From assembly GCF_015234215.1 (NCBI RefSeq), contig NZ_JADEKP010000004.1, forward strand, positions 1 to 64,000: a stretch of 64,000 nt of DNA, in the 5' to 3' direction. The stretch comes from Clostridium chrysemydis (lineage in GTDB: Bacteria; Bacillota; Clostridia; Clostridiales; Clostridiaceae). Below are positions 40,943-50,054 of this stretch, piece by piece. A model generated the notes under the pieces. That model ran no database searches. It had not been told where the DNA came from and saw only the letters and a list, made by a program, of their open reading frames with translations. The translations under genes were made by a program, and so were the position numbers. Position 1 is the first letter of the stretch. The number at the start of each line of letters is the position of its first letter.

Positions 40943-41614
40943 ATGAAATTACTTAAAAGGATCAGTATATTTTTATGTCTTTTTTTATGTTTTTTTAGTT
41001 TGAAAGTTTTTGCAGAAGAAGAGTTTTTCGAAAAGACAAGTATCCTTATAGATCCAGGTCACGGCGGAATAGATGGTGGTGCAAGATCTAAAAATGGAAC
41101 TTTAGAAAAGGATTTGAATTTAGAAATAAGTAAAAGATTAAAAGATTCTCTTTCAAAAAGAGGATATAAGGTTTCTATGACAAGAGAACAAGATTTAGAA
41201 TTATCTTCAAAAAAGAGAGAAGATTTAGATTTAAGGTGCCTTAAGAAAAAAGAAGTTAAAAGCGATATTTTTATATCTATACACCAAAATATATTTCCTA
41301 AAGTAACAAGCAAAGGAGCTCAGATTTGGTATTCTAGCAATGAAAAAAGTAAGTTATTAGCAGAATCTATTCAAAGTTCTATTAAAGAAAACTTGCAGCC
41401 AAACAATAATAGATTATCTAAAGATGCAAAAGGTGATTATAAAATCTTAAAAGATGGTAATTTAGGTGCAAATATAATAATAGAATGTGGATTCTTATCT
41501 AACTATGACGACGAAGCTAATTTAAAATCTAGTGAGTTCCAACAAAAGCTTGTAGATTCAATAGTGATAGGTGTAGAAAGATATAATGAAATTAATAAAA
41601 AGAATGTAGAATAA
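40943..41614 (+). CDS. cwlD: N-acetylmuramoyl-L-alanine amidase CwlD
   Basis: CwlD acts in making muramic-delta-lactam in the spore cortex, which is needed for germination. The 223-residue protein has an N-terminal signal segment (lysines, then a hydrophobic run to KVFA, about residue 24) and the Amidase_3 fold with zinc ligands His40 (DPGHGG), Glu55 and His114 (SIHQN) and the catalytic Glu181 (IIIECGFLSN). Its place shortly after rplM-rpsI is the same as in Bacillus and Clostridia, which favours CwlD over other amidases. It implies a spore former. Confidence 0.88.
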   Translation: MKLLKRISIFLCLFLCFFSLKVFAEEEFFEKTSILIDPGHGGIDGGARSKNGTLEKDLNLEISKRLKDSLSKRGYKVSMTREQDLELSSKKREDLDLRCLKKKEVKSDIFISIHQNIFPKVTSKGAQIWYSSNEKSKLLAESIQSSIKENLQPNNNRLSKDAKGDYKILKDGNLGANIIIECGFLSNYDDEANLKSSEFQQKLVDSIVIGVERYNEINKKNVE

Positions 41615-41638
41615 AGGATATTTCCTAGGAAATTTAAA

Positions 41639-41672
41639 AAAAGGTAGCTAATTTAGTAGCTGCCTTATTTTT
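41639..41672 (+). terminator. Terminator after cwlD
   Basis: AAGGTAGCTA (41641-41650) pairs with TAGCTGCCTT (41657-41666) around ATTTAG and is followed by ATTTTTA. A 14-base palindrome ATTTCCTAGGAAAT (41620-41633) lies just upstream. Confidence 0.8.
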
Positions 41673-41805
41673 ATAAGAAAATATAACTATACAATTAAAA
41701 AGTTATGTAAAGGTAAAAATATAAAAATTAGTTTTTTATTGTAAATTTAAAAGACTATTATAAAATATAATTGTGAGGAATAATTTATAAAAAGAGGTGG
41801 GCTAT

Positions 41806-42648
41806 ATGAGAGAGATTAATGTCAAATTAATCGAAGAAACTATAAAAAAGTTATGTATCGAAGCAAATTATTATATTGGGGAAGACATAAAAGATGCATT
41901 AAATAGAAGTAGCATGAAAGAAGATTATGCACTTGCGAAGGATATATTAAAGAATATTATAGAAAATGAAAAGATAGCGAGAAATGAGGAGGTACCTATA
42001 TGCCAAGATACTGGCATGGCTTGTATATTCTTAGAAATAGGACAAGATGTGCATATAGTAGGAGGAGATTTAGAAGATTCGATTAATGAGGGAGTAAGAA
42101 AAGGTTATGAGGAAGGTTATTTAAGAAAGTCAGTTGTAAAAGATCCTATAGAGAGAATAAATACGAAAGATAACACTCCAGCTGTAATTTATTATGAAAT
42201 AGTAAAGGGAAGCAATATAAAAATTAAGCTAGCACCTAAGGGTTTTGGATCTGAAAATATGAGCAAAATAGGGATGCTTAAACCATCTGATGGGATAGAT
42301 GGAGTTAAAAGGTTTATATTAGATACTGTAAAGCAAGCGGGACCTAATCCTTGCCCGCCTATGGTCATAGGAGTAGGAATAGGAGGGACATTTGATAAGG
42401 CTGCGTATTTAGCAAAAAAAGCACTTTTAAAGCCTATAAACTATATAAATGAGTCAGAATATTATAAAGCTTTAGAAGAGGAATTATTAAAAGAAATAAA
42501 CAGCTTAGGAATAGGCCCACAAGGTTTTGGAGGGCTAACTACTGCACTTGGGGTAAATATATTAACTTACCCAACGCATATAGCAGGGCTTCCTGTGGCG
42601 GTTAATATAAGCTGTCATGCAACTAGACACAAAGAAGCTGTACTTTAG
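41806..42648 (+). CDS. fumA: Fumarate hydratase (class I) alpha subunit
   Basis: This is one half of an oxygen-sensitive 4Fe-4S hydratase that interconverts fumarate and malate. The ATG at 41806 is chosen because the in-frame GTG at 41797 lies inside the AGAGGTGG site. The 280-residue protein has the three cluster cysteines in CQDTGMA, NPCPPMV and SCHATRH. It is followed 11 bases later by the beta subunit. L-tartrate dehydratase is a close relative and cannot be excluded by eye, but the central metabolic role is more likely. Confidence 0.88.
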   Translation: MREINVKLIEETIKKLCIEANYYIGEDIKDALNRSSMKEDYALAKDILKNIIENEKIARNEEVPICQDTGMACIFLEIGQDVHIVGGDLEDSINEGVRKGYEEGYLRKSVVKDPIERINTKDNTPAVIYYEIVKGSNIKIKLAPKGFGSENMSKIGMLKPSDGIDGVKRFILDTVKQAGPNPCPPMVIGVGIGGTFDKAAYLAKKALLKPINYINESEYYKALEEELLKEINSLGIGPQGFGGLTTALGVNILTYPTHIAGLPVAVNISCHATRHKEAVL

Positions 42649-42659
42649 GAGGGGTTATT

Positions 42660-43223
42660 TTGAAAGAAAAAATTTATTTAAATACACCATTAACTAGAGA
42701 AAAAATAAAAAACTTGAATGCTGGGGATACAGTTTATTTAAGCGGGAGTATATACACAGCACGTGATGCTGCTCACAAGAGATTAATAGAACTTATAGAT
42801 AAAGGGGAAGAACTTCCTATAAGTATAGAAAATGAAACTATATATTATGTTGGTCCTACTCCTGAAAAAGAAGGTAAAGTAATAGGGTCTTGTGGACCTA
42901 CTACAAGCTATAGGATGGACTCTTATTCACCTAAGTTATTAGATTTAGGGCTTAAGGGAATGATAGGAAAAGGCTCTAGAAGCATAGAGGTAATAGATAG
43001 TATAGTTAAAAATTCGGCAATTTATCTTGGGGCTATAGGAGGCGCTGCTGCATTAATTGCAAAATGCGTAGTCAAATCAGAAATTATAACTTACGAAGAT
43101 TTAGGATCTGAAGCTATAAGGAAATTAGAAATAAAGGATATGCCACTTATAGTAGTAATAGATTCTAAGGGGAATAACTTATATGAAATAGGAAAGGAAA
43201 GATATTTAAATTCAAAAAAATGA
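42660..43223 (+). CDS. fumB: Fumarate hydratase (class I) beta subunit
   Basis: This is the C-terminal (beta) half of the two-subunit class I hydratase. The start is TTG at 42660 after AGGAGGGG. The 187-residue protein has the AGDTVYLSGSIYTARDAAHKR block, GPTTSYRMDSY substrate loop and GKGSRS. The gene ends inside the left arm of a shared terminator. The same caveat applies as for the alpha subunit. Confidence 0.88.
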   Translation: MKEKIYLNTPLTREKIKNLNAGDTVYLSGSIYTARDAAHKRLIELIDKGEELPISIENETIYYVGPTPEKEGKVIGSCGPTTSYRMDSYSPKLLDLGLKGMIGKGSRSIEVIDSIVKNSAIYLGAIGGAAALIAKCVVKSEIITYEDLGSEAIRKLEIKDMPLIVVIDSKGNNLYEIGKERYLNSKK

Positions 43224-43246
43224 TGACTTAAAAGTCATCATTTTTT
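43215..43246. terminator. Bidirectional terminator between fumB and yitT
   Basis: A run of A's and TGATGACTT (43221-43229) pairs with AAGTCATCA (43232-43240) and a run of T's. It works in both directions for the converging genes, and the fumB stop codon lies within it. Confidence 0.9.
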
Positions 43247-44104
43247 CTATATAGAAACGAATCCCTTACCTTTAACTTCAGAAACATCTACTATTGTTAT
43301 GAAAGCTGAAGGGTCTATTTTTACTAGTTTTCGTTTAAGTCTTAACATTTCATTAGTAGTTAAAATGCAATAAAGCATTTTTCTTTTTGAGTGAGTGTAT
43401 TCACCTTCTGATATCAATGAGGTAACACCACGATTAAGATCAGACATAATATAGTCAATTACAGCATCCTCTTTGTTTGTAAGTATTAAAAGTAGGTTTT
43501 TACTATTTAGACCTCTAAGAACCTTATCTAAAACTACACCTTGAATAAAAATAGATACAAGAGTATATAATGCCTTTGGTATCCCAAAAATTATAGCTCC
43601 GACTATTATGATTAGGCAATTAAGGGCAAAACCTAGTTTACCTATTTCAAAGTTAGAGTATTTTTTACGAATAAGCATAGTTATAATATCAGTTCCCCCT
43701 GTTGAACCATTTCTTAAAAATACTATACCGTAACCTATACCGCAAAGTACGCCGCCATAAACGCAATAAAGTAATATGTCGTTTATTTCAATTATATTGG
43801 ATAATGGTTTTGTTAGTATAAGTGCTATTGAAAGGGATAACATTCCGACTCCAGAGTATAGAGTAAACTTTTTACTAAGCTTAAATAAACTTATAATAAA
43901 AAGAGGAACGTTTAAAATAAATACAACAATCCCGGCTTGAATTCCGGCAATGTATTCAAACATAAGTGCTATTCCAGTAGCACCACCGCTAAGTAGTTGA
44001 GCGTGAGTTAAGAAAAGATTTACCCCAAGTGCGGCTATAAGGCAACCTATAAAAATCAAAACGACGTCAACATAGAATCTTTTACTTCTAATCAATTTAC
44101 CCAT
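43247..44104 (-). CDS. YitT family membrane protein
   Basis: This 285-residue protein has five to six hydrophobic spans in its first two thirds (about 10-190) and a soluble C-terminal DUF2179-type domain (VTSLISEGEYTHSKRKMLYCILTTNEM). The segment NLFLTHAQLLSGGATGIALM is typical of the YitT family. The function is unproven; transport has been proposed for relatives. It is transcribed alone towards the fumarase genes, from a promoter at 44152-44180. Confidence 0.88.
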   Translation of the reverse strand: MGKLIRSKRFYVDVVLIFIGCLIAALGVNLFLTHAQLLSGGATGIALMFEYIAGIQAGIVVFILNVPLFIISLFKLSKKFTLYSGVGMLSLSIALILTKPLSNIIEINDILLYCVYGGVLCGIGYGIVFLRNGSTGGTDIITMLIRKKYSNFEIGKLGFALNCLIIIVGAIIFGIPKALYTLVSIFIQGVVLDKVLRGLNSKNLLLILTNKEDAVIDYIMSDLNRGVTSLISEGEYTHSKRKMLYCILTTNEMLRLKRKLVKIDPSAFITIVDVSEVKGKGFVSI

Positions 44105-44151
44105 TTAAAATTCTCCCTATGGTTATACAAATATAAATTAAATCAACGTTT

Positions 44152-44180
44152 ATTATATATAAAATAGTGAAGAAAGTTAA
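44152..44180 (-). promoter_or_regulatory. Promoter of the yitT-like gene
   Basis: On the minus strand TTAACT is followed after 17 bases by TATAAT (44157-44152). It lies about 50 bases before the start codon. Confidence 0.6.
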
Positions 44181-44348
44181 CGTGTAAATAATGAGTAATA
44201 TAGAGATATTTCAAGGTGAATGACAGCGTAGAGACTATACCTATCTTTAATTATTAATATCTCAAAAAAGCTAGTAAATGCTATGTAGTATACATATACG
44301 AGGCTAGACATAACATAAAAAATAGTAAATAATTATCTTATAGAGAGG

Positions 44349-44519
44349 ATGGTGGTTTATATTTTAAGAATAAATTTACCAGGAGACAAGAAAAATAAGA
44401 AAATATTACTTATAATTCTAGTAATAATAGTTCTTTTTGTACTAATAAAAGCAGGTTTTGATAATAATAAAAAGAAATTTGATATAAATAATGGAAAAGA
44501 TGTAGAAACTATTAAATAA
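44349..44519 (+). CDS. Small single-span membrane protein (hypothetical)
   Basis: An open frame of up to 56 codons encodes a peptide with a basic stretch (GDKKNKK), one very hydrophobic span (ILLIILVIIVLFVLI) and a charged tail rich in Asn and Lys. The ATG at 44349 is very close to GAGAGG, so the start may be the GTG at 44352 or a later unusual codon after GGTGG. It sits just upstream of a response regulator and sensor kinase on the same strand and could be an accessory of that system. No family was recognised. Confidence 0.5.
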   Translation: MVVYILRINLPGDKKNKKILLIILVIIVLFVLIKAGFDNNKKKFDINNGKDVETIK

Positions 44520-44611
44520 ATAATAATATTTTAAATAATTTGTAATACTATTTTACTTATATATACGTTAAGATAAATATATAACCTATTAAACGTAAGG
44601 GAGGAAAAACT

Positions 44612-45295
44612 ATGTTTAATATTTTAGTTGTAGATGATGAAAAAGAGATTAGAGATGCTATTAATATATATTTAAGAGGTGAAAATTTAACTGTATTTAA
44701 TGCTAGTAATGGATATGAGGCATTGGAAATTTTAGAGGAGAAAAATATACACGTTATAATTTTAGATATAATGATGCCAGAATTAGATGGTATAAAAACA
44801 TGCTTAAAAATAAGAGAGTCAAATAACATACCAATAATTATGTTATCAGCTAGAGGTGAAGATTCTGATAAAATTTTAGGGTTAAATGTTGGTGCTGATG
44901 ATTATATAACTAAACCATTTAATAACCTAGAACTTGTAGCTAGAGTTAAATCGCAGCTTAGAAGATACGATAATCCTTTATCTATGGAAAATAAGGATTT
45001 TATTAAAGTTCGTGATTTAGAAATAGACACAGTAGCAAAAGTGATAACCGTAAGAGGCGAAGAGATAAAGGTAACAGCTACAGAATATAAGATATTAGTT
45101 CTTTTATCTTCAAACCTTGGGAAAGTTTTTTCTATTAAAGAAATATATGAAAAGGTTTGGGAAGAACCATTTTATAAAAGTGAGAACACAGTTACAGTTC
45201 ATATAAGAAGGATAAGAGAAAAAATTGAGATAAACACAAAAGATCCAGAATACATTAAGGTGGTATGGGGAATTGGGTATAAAATTGAAAAATAG
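44612..45295 (+). CDS. Response regulator, OmpR/PhoB family
   Basis: This is a DNA-binding output of a two-component system. The 227-residue protein has a receiver domain with Asp8/Asp9, phospho-acceptor Asp52 (IILDIMMP), Ser79 and Lys101 (TKPF). The C-terminal winged helix contains NTVTVHIRRIREKIE. It resembles VanR-like regulators. It starts after GGGAGG, and its last bases overlap the kinase gene. The target genes are unknown. Confidence 0.93.
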   Translation: MFNILVVDDEKEIRDAINIYLRGENLTVFNASNGYEALEILEEKNIHVIILDIMMPELDGIKTCLKIRESNNIPIIMLSARGEDSDKILGLNVGADDYITKPFNNLELVARVKSQLRRYDNPLSMENKDFIKVRDLEIDTVAKVITVRGEEIKVTATEYKILVLLSSNLGKVFSIKEIYEKVWEEPFYKSENTVTVHIRRIREKIEINTKDPEYIKVVWGIGYKIEK

Positions 45296-47126
45296 CCTAA
45301 AAAAATATGTAAGTACTTTATGGATTATAGAACTTATAATTTTATTAGTTCTTTCTATAATAAATATAGATGCAGGTTTTAAATATTTAACTAGCCCAAA
45401 CAAAAACGATGGAGTTAGTAATATTGATGCAATTTTTAATAGACCTAAATACTATAAAAGTATGCTAGAACACGATAGCGAAGAAATAAGTCAAGACTTA
45501 TACAAAAAGACTGATGGACTTAGGCTTCTCTTAGTTCCTAGTGAAGATCAAAAAGAAACTATTAGAAATATGATTTATAACGACAGCTTTTATAGTAATA
45601 GTGGTGATAAAGAGAAGATTCCAAAAGAAGTTTATTTTATTGTTAGAAATAAAGAAACCAACGACATCTTTTCAAATGATCCTTTTTTCCAAGGTGTTAA
45701 GAAATTAGATGTTAAAGATCTAAGGTCTGTTTTATCTAAGAAATACGAGGGAAAAGAAGTTATATATGATGCTTGTAATAATGAAAATATATATAACGCT
45801 GGGATAGAGGAAGGACTTATGACTTACTCTAAAAAGATAGTAGGTCAATTTGAAGAGATATATTATACATCAGCTGAGGCATATAGTGCATATGTAGCAC
45901 ATGCTGTAAAAAGGGTAATATTTTTCTTTATAAGCATAACAATAAACCTCTTATTACTTTTTAAAGTGATATATCTTTTTGTAAAAGGAAAAGGGAATGT
46001 GATTATAAGCGGAAACTTTGTCCGTGATATATTATATGTATTTAAAAATGCATTTAAATATAAAGGGCCTAGAAGGACTCTTATAACAAGTATAATAATA
46101 GCTATTATATTTTATATAATATATTTATATGCACTAGCTGTAGATGGAACAGAGAACAATTTAATAGTTAAATTCTTTAGGTCCTATCCTTTTAAAGGGA
46201 GTTTTTTATTAGTTTTATTGCCTATGATAGGTGTTTTATATTCTGTTAAAAGAAATATCGAGATAGGTATTATAGGAGATAGAATAAAAATAATAAACGA
46301 TGGAAATCTTCATGAGGATATAAAAGAAGTTGGTGGAGGAGAAATTAAGTCTCTTATACAAAATATAAACAAAATGAAAGATGGTTATAATATTGCAGTA
46401 CAAGAAGCACTTAAGAATGAAAAGCTTAAAACTGAACTTATAACTAATGTATCACATGATTTAAAAACGCCTCTAACTTCAATAATAAACTACGTAAATA
46501 TTCTTCAAAGAGATAATATTTCAGAAGAGGAAAGAAAAGAGTATTTAAAAATAGTAGAAATAAAATCTAATAAATTAAAAGTATTAATTGAAGATTTATT
46601 TGAAGTATCTAAGATGAATTCAGGAAAAATTGAAATCCAAAAAGAAAACATAGATGTAGTATCTTTAGTATATCAAGTTATAGGGGAATATTCTTCTATG
46701 TATGAAGATAAAAATATAGATTTTATAGTTGAGAGTACAGAGGATGAACTTATAATGCCATTGGATGGGGTGATGTTCTCTAGAGTTATAGAAAATATTA
46801 CTGTAAATGCATTAAAATACTCTCTTGAAGGAACTAGAGTTTATGCAAACATAGAAAAAAAAGAAAATGAAGTTATAATAAGCTTTAAAAATGTTGCAAA
46901 TTATGAGATGACTTTTGATGAGAATAGTATATTTGAAAGGTTTGTGCGTGCAGATGAGTCTAGAAACTCGAAAGTTGAGGGCTCTGGGCTTGGGCTTGCT
47001 ATAACTAAAAGCATAGTTGAGCTTCATGGAGGAGAAACTAAAATAAAAAGAGAGGGTGACTTATTTAAAATTTTTGTTATATTACCTTTAGACGCGGAAG
47101 ATTCTAAAAAAGATATGATAAAATAA
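45285..47126 (+). CDS. Sensor histidine kinase
   Basis: This is the membrane partner of the preceding regulator. Starting at the TTG at 45285 (an earlier TTG at 45273 is also possible) it has about 613 residues. One N-terminal span is followed by a roughly 170-residue extracytoplasmic region, then a cluster of three or more spans (about 205-335), a HisKA domain with phospho-acceptor His391 (NVSHDLKTPLTSI) and a HATPase domain ending in GSGLGLAITKSIVELHGG. The large multi-span linker is unusual for a simple OmpR-type kinase. The signal is unknown. Confidence 0.9.
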   Translation: MKNSLKKYVSTLWIIELIILLVLSIINIDAGFKYLTSPNKNDGVSNIDAIFNRPKYYKSMLEHDSEEISQDLYKKTDGLRLLLVPSEDQKETIRNMIYNDSFYSNSGDKEKIPKEVYFIVRNKETNDIFSNDPFFQGVKKLDVKDLRSVLSKKYEGKEVIYDACNNENIYNAGIEEGLMTYSKKIVGQFEEIYYTSAEAYSAYVAHAVKRVIFFFISITINLLLLFKVIYLFVKGKGNVIISGNFVRDILYVFKNAFKYKGPRRTLITSIIIAIIFYIIYLYALAVDGTENNLIVKFFRSYPFKGSFLLVLLPMIGVLYSVKRNIEIGIIGDRIKIINDGNLHEDIKEVGGGEIKSLIQNINKMKDGYNIAVQEALKNEKLKTELITNVSHDLKTPLTSIINYVNILQRDNISEEERKEYLKIVEIKSNKLKVLIEDLFEVSKMNSGKIEIQKENIDVVSLVYQVIGEYSSMYEDKNIDFIVESTEDELIMPLDGVMFSRVIENITVNALKYSLEGTRVYANIEKKENEVIISFKNVANYEMTFDENSIFERFVRADESRNSKVEGSGLGLAITKSIVELHGGETKIKREGDLFKIFVILPLDAEDSKKDMIK

Positions 47127-47151
47127 TAAGTAAGTAAAAGGAGGGAATAGT

Positions 47152-47511
47152 ATGAGTATATTATTTGTAGAATATCCTAAATGTACTACTTGTAGAAAAG
47201 CTAAAAAGTGGTTACAAGAAAAAGGGTTAGAGTTTATAGACAGAGACATAAAAGAAGATAATCCAAGCAAAGAAGAATTAAAAAAATGGTTAGAAATGAG
47301 CGGCTTACCTATAAAGAAATTCTTTAATACATCTGGTATGTTATATAGAGAAAAAGGAATGAAAGACAAAATTAATACTTTGTCAGAAGAGGAACTTTTA
47401 GATATCCTTTCAGAAGATGGAATGATGGTTAAAAGACCTATAGTAGTTAACGGTGATAAAGTTTTAGTTGGGTTTAAAGAAGCGGCGTGGGAAGAGGACT
47501 TATTAAAATAA
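47152..47511 (+). CDS. ArsC/Spx-family thioredoxin-fold protein
   Basis: This 119-residue protein has a redox CTTC motif (Cys11/Cys14) close to the N-terminus and the ArsC-type KRPIVVNGDKVLVGF segment. It belongs to the arsenate reductase/Spx superfamily. An Spx transcriptional role is possible, but the sequence looks more like the generic YusI/YffB-type relatives. It lies 25 bases after the kinase and may be in the same transcript. Confidence 0.88.
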   Translation: MSILFVEYPKCTTCRKAKKWLQEKGLEFIDRDIKEDNPSKEELKKWLEMSGLPIKKFFNTSGMLYREKGMKDKINTLSEEELLDILSEDGMMVKRPIVVNGDKVLVGFKEAAWEEDLLK

Positions 47512-47521
47512 GATAGTTTTA

Positions 47522-47558
47522 GGACTGTATTAATTTAAAACTTAATACAGTCTTTTAT
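47522..47558 (+). terminator. Terminator after the ArsC-like gene
   Basis: GACTGTATTAA (47523-47533) pairs with TTAATACAGTC (47542-47552) and is followed by TTTTATT. Confidence 0.85.
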
Positions 47559-47722
47559 TATGAGGATGATGTAATAATTAATATTATAAAAATTAGTTTG
47601 TCAAAAGATAAAGGTTATCAAAAAAGAGAGATAATAAGAGAAATCTAAAAGAAAATATATATATTTACTTAATACAAACTTTAATTAGTTTTACACTAGG
47701 AAGTATTAAAACTATAATTAAA

Positions 47723-47738
47723 AAGCAACATATTGTGT
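47723..47738. promoter_or_regulatory. NrdR-box-like site 1
   Basis: This 16-mer agrees at about 13 of 16 positions with the NrdR box as I recall it (ACAC-A/T-ATAT-A/T-T-A/T-GTGT). It lies just upstream of the -35 of the ribonucleotide reductase promoter, 42 bases (four helical turns) from site 2. Confidence 0.65.
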
Positions 47739-47742
47739 TGGT

Positions 47743-47771
47743 TTGGTATAAACACAATATAGATATACAAT
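47743..47771 (+). promoter_or_regulatory. Promoter of the ribonucleotide reductase genes
   Basis: TTGGTA (47743-47748), a 17-base spacer and TACAAT (47766-47771) form a plausible promoter. The leader would be only about 20 bases. The -10 is inside NrdR-box-like site 2. Confidence 0.6.
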
Positions 47772-47780
47772 ATATAGTTA
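47765..47780. promoter_or_regulatory. NrdR-box-like site 2, over the -10
   Basis: This 16-mer also fits the recalled NrdR box at about 13 of 16 positions and covers the predicted -10 and start. Binding of NrdR to both sites would block polymerase. A further half-box ACACAATATAG lies at 47752-47762. nrdR itself is not in the window. Confidence 0.65.
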
Positions 47781-47797
47781 AAGGAGAATGGGTTTAA

Positions 47798-50023
47798 ATG
47801 ATGCACGAGCTATGCAAGATTGGGCTAGAAGCCATAAATGACGAGTATGGGATATATACTGAAGAGAGATTAAAAGAGAAATTAGATTTAATTATTAGAC
47901 CTAAGATGAAATATGAGGAAATAAGGGATTCACTTATAAGAGTTTCATTAGAACTTACAACTGATATGGAGCCAGATTGGCAAAACATAGCTTCAAAGTT
48001 ATACGTTCAAAGATTATATGATATAGTAAAGACAAACAGAGGATTAAAAGATACGGAAAACCCATATAAAGATTTATACGGATTTATAAAAAGATTAACA
48101 GATGAAAAGTTATACGGAAAATATATATTAGAAAACTATTCAAAAGAAGATATAGACGAATTAGAGAAAGAATTAAAACCTGAGCGTGATTATCTTTTTA
48201 CATACAGCGGAATAAAACTTTTAAGTGAGAGATACTTAGTTGAAAATTTTAATAGAGAAGTTTTAGAATTACCACAGCAATTATTTATGGGAATAGCAAT
48301 GCATTTAGCAATACCAGAAGAAAAAGGTAAAAGACTTTTTTGGGCAAAGAGATTCTATGACGTATTAAGTTCGTTAAAAGCAACAATGGCAACACCTACA
48401 ATGGCTAATGCTAGAAAGCCTTTCTATCAATTAAGCTCATGCTTTATAGATACAGTAAATGATAGTTTAAAGGGGATTTATAAGTCATTAGACAACTTTG
48501 CTGAAGTTTCTAAGTTTGGTGGCGGAATGGGAATCTATATAGGTAAGATAAGAGCTCTTGGCTCTCCAATTAGAGGATTTAAAGGAGCATCAGGTGGAAT
48601 TATACCTTGGGTTAAATTATTTAACGATACAGCAATAGCAGTAGACCAGCTTGGAGTAAGAAATGGTTCAGTAGCTATTTGGCTTGATGCTTGGCATAAA
48701 GATCTACCAGATTTTCTTCAAGTTAGAACTAATAACGGAGATGATAGAAAGAAAGCGCATGATGTTTTCCCAGGTCTTTGTTATCCGAACCTATTTTGGA
48801 AACTTGCAGAAGAAGATATAGATGCAAACTGGTATATGATGTGTCCTCACGAAATAAGACTTGTTAAAGGATATTCTTTAGAAGATTTTTATGGCGATGA
48901 GTGGGAAGAAAAATACTATGACTGTGTAAATGATTCTAGAATAGAAAAACGCGTCATGAAAGTTAAAGACTTAGTAAGGCTTATAATTAAAAGTGCAGCA
49001 GAAACTGGAACTCCATTTGCATTCTTTAGAGATGCTGCAAATAAAATGAATCCAAATAAGCATAAGGGTATGATTTATTCTTCAAACCTTTGTACTGAAA
49101 TAATGCAAAACATGAGCCCTATGGATATAAGAGAAAGCGAAATAACAGATGAAAATGGCGATAAGGTTATAGTTGAAAAAACTAAGGCAGGGGATTTTGT
49201 TGTTTGTAATCTTTCTTCAGTAGTTTTAGGAAACGTTGATGTTACGAGTGAAGAAGAGATAGAGTACGTTGTAGAAACTCAAATAAGAGCTATGGATAAC
49301 GTAATAGATCTTAATTATTACTCAGTTCCTTATGCAGAAGTTACAAATCAAAAGTATAGAGGGGTAGGTCTTGGAACTTCAGGATATCACCATATGCTTG
49401 CTGAAAACAGAATTCATTTTACAGAAGATAATCATAAAGACTTTGTTGATAAAGTTTATGAAGATATAAATTTCTATGCAATTAAAGCTAGTATGAAAAT
49501 AGCTAAAGAAAAAGGAAGATACAATGAATTTGAAGGCTCTGATTGGGATAATGGAGATTATTTCAAATTAAGAGGATATAATTCTAATAGATGGAGAGAA
49601 CTTTATAGTGAAATAAAAGAAAATGGAATGAGAAACGGATACCTTATGGCAGTAGCACCTAACGGATCTACAGCAACACTTGCTGGAACTTCAGAAGGAG
49701 TAGATCCTGTTATGTCAAGATTCTGGTTAGAAGAGAAAAAGGGAAGTATAGTTCCAAAGACAGCACCAAATCTTTCAGAAGATAATTACTGGTATTATAA
49801 CTCTGCTTATAATATAGACCAAGCTTGGTGCGTTAAGATGAATGGCGTAAGACAAAGACATATAGACCAAGGACAATCCTTCAACCTTTATATAACTACG
49901 AATTATACTATGAGAGGTATAATGAACCTTTATATAGAGGCTTGTAAGTCAGGTGTTAAATCAATTTATTACGTAAGAAGTAAGTCGCTTGAAGTAGGAG
50001 ATTGTGAAAGCTGTTCGGCTTAA
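47798..50023 (+). CDS. nrdA: Ribonucleoside-diphosphate reductase, alpha subunit (class I)
   Basis: This is the large catalytic subunit that makes deoxynucleotides. The 741-residue protein has the redox pair Cys215 (QLSSCF) and Cys470 (VVCNLSS), radical-site Cys432 with Asn430 and Glu434 (NLCTE), and a C-terminal CESC for reduction by thioredoxin. IRALGSPIRG resembles class Ia NrdA more than Bacillus NrdE. No nrdI or nrdH is adjacent. I do not see a clear ATP-cone at the N-terminus. The Ia/Ib subclass should be treated as open. Confidence 0.93.
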   Translation: MMHELCKIGLEAINDEYGIYTEERLKEKLDLIIRPKMKYEEIRDSLIRVSLELTTDMEPDWQNIASKLYVQRLYDIVKTNRGLKDTENPYKDLYGFIKRLTDEKLYGKYILENYSKEDIDELEKELKPERDYLFTYSGIKLLSERYLVENFNREVLELPQQLFMGIAMHLAIPEEKGKRLFWAKRFYDVLSSLKATMATPTMANARKPFYQLSSCFIDTVNDSLKGIYKSLDNFAEVSKFGGGMGIYIGKIRALGSPIRGFKGASGGIIPWVKLFNDTAIAVDQLGVRNGSVAIWLDAWHKDLPDFLQVRTNNGDDRKKAHDVFPGLCYPNLFWKLAEEDIDANWYMMCPHEIRLVKGYSLEDFYGDEWEEKYYDCVNDSRIEKRVMKVKDLVRLIIKSAAETGTPFAFFRDAANKMNPNKHKGMIYSSNLCTEIMQNMSPMDIRESEITDENGDKVIVEKTKAGDFVVCNLSSVVLGNVDVTSEEEIEYVVETQIRAMDNVIDLNYYSVPYAEVTNQKYRGVGLGTSGYHHMLAENRIHFTEDNHKDFVDKVYEDINFYAIKASMKIAKEKGRYNEFEGSDWDNGDYFKLRGYNSNRWRELYSEIKENGMRNGYLMAVAPNGSTATLAGTSEGVDPVMSRFWLEEKKGSIVPKTAPNLSEDNYWYYNSAYNIDQAWCVKMNGVRQRHIDQGQSFNLYITTNYTMRGIMNLYIEACKSGVKSIYYVRSKSLEVGDCESCSA

Positions 50024-50054
50024 AAGATAGAGGTATTTAGGAGGCAAAATTTAA

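Noticed and set aside
41620-41633. Perfect palindrome ATTTCCTAGGAAAT after cwlD
   Set aside because: It lies between the stop codon and the terminator, away from any promoter. It is most likely part of the 3' end.
47752-47762. A third NrdR-like box ACACAATATAG
   Set aside because: It fits only the left half of the box and overlaps site 2. Its distance to site 1 (29 bases) is off the helical-turn rule. Kept only as a remark.
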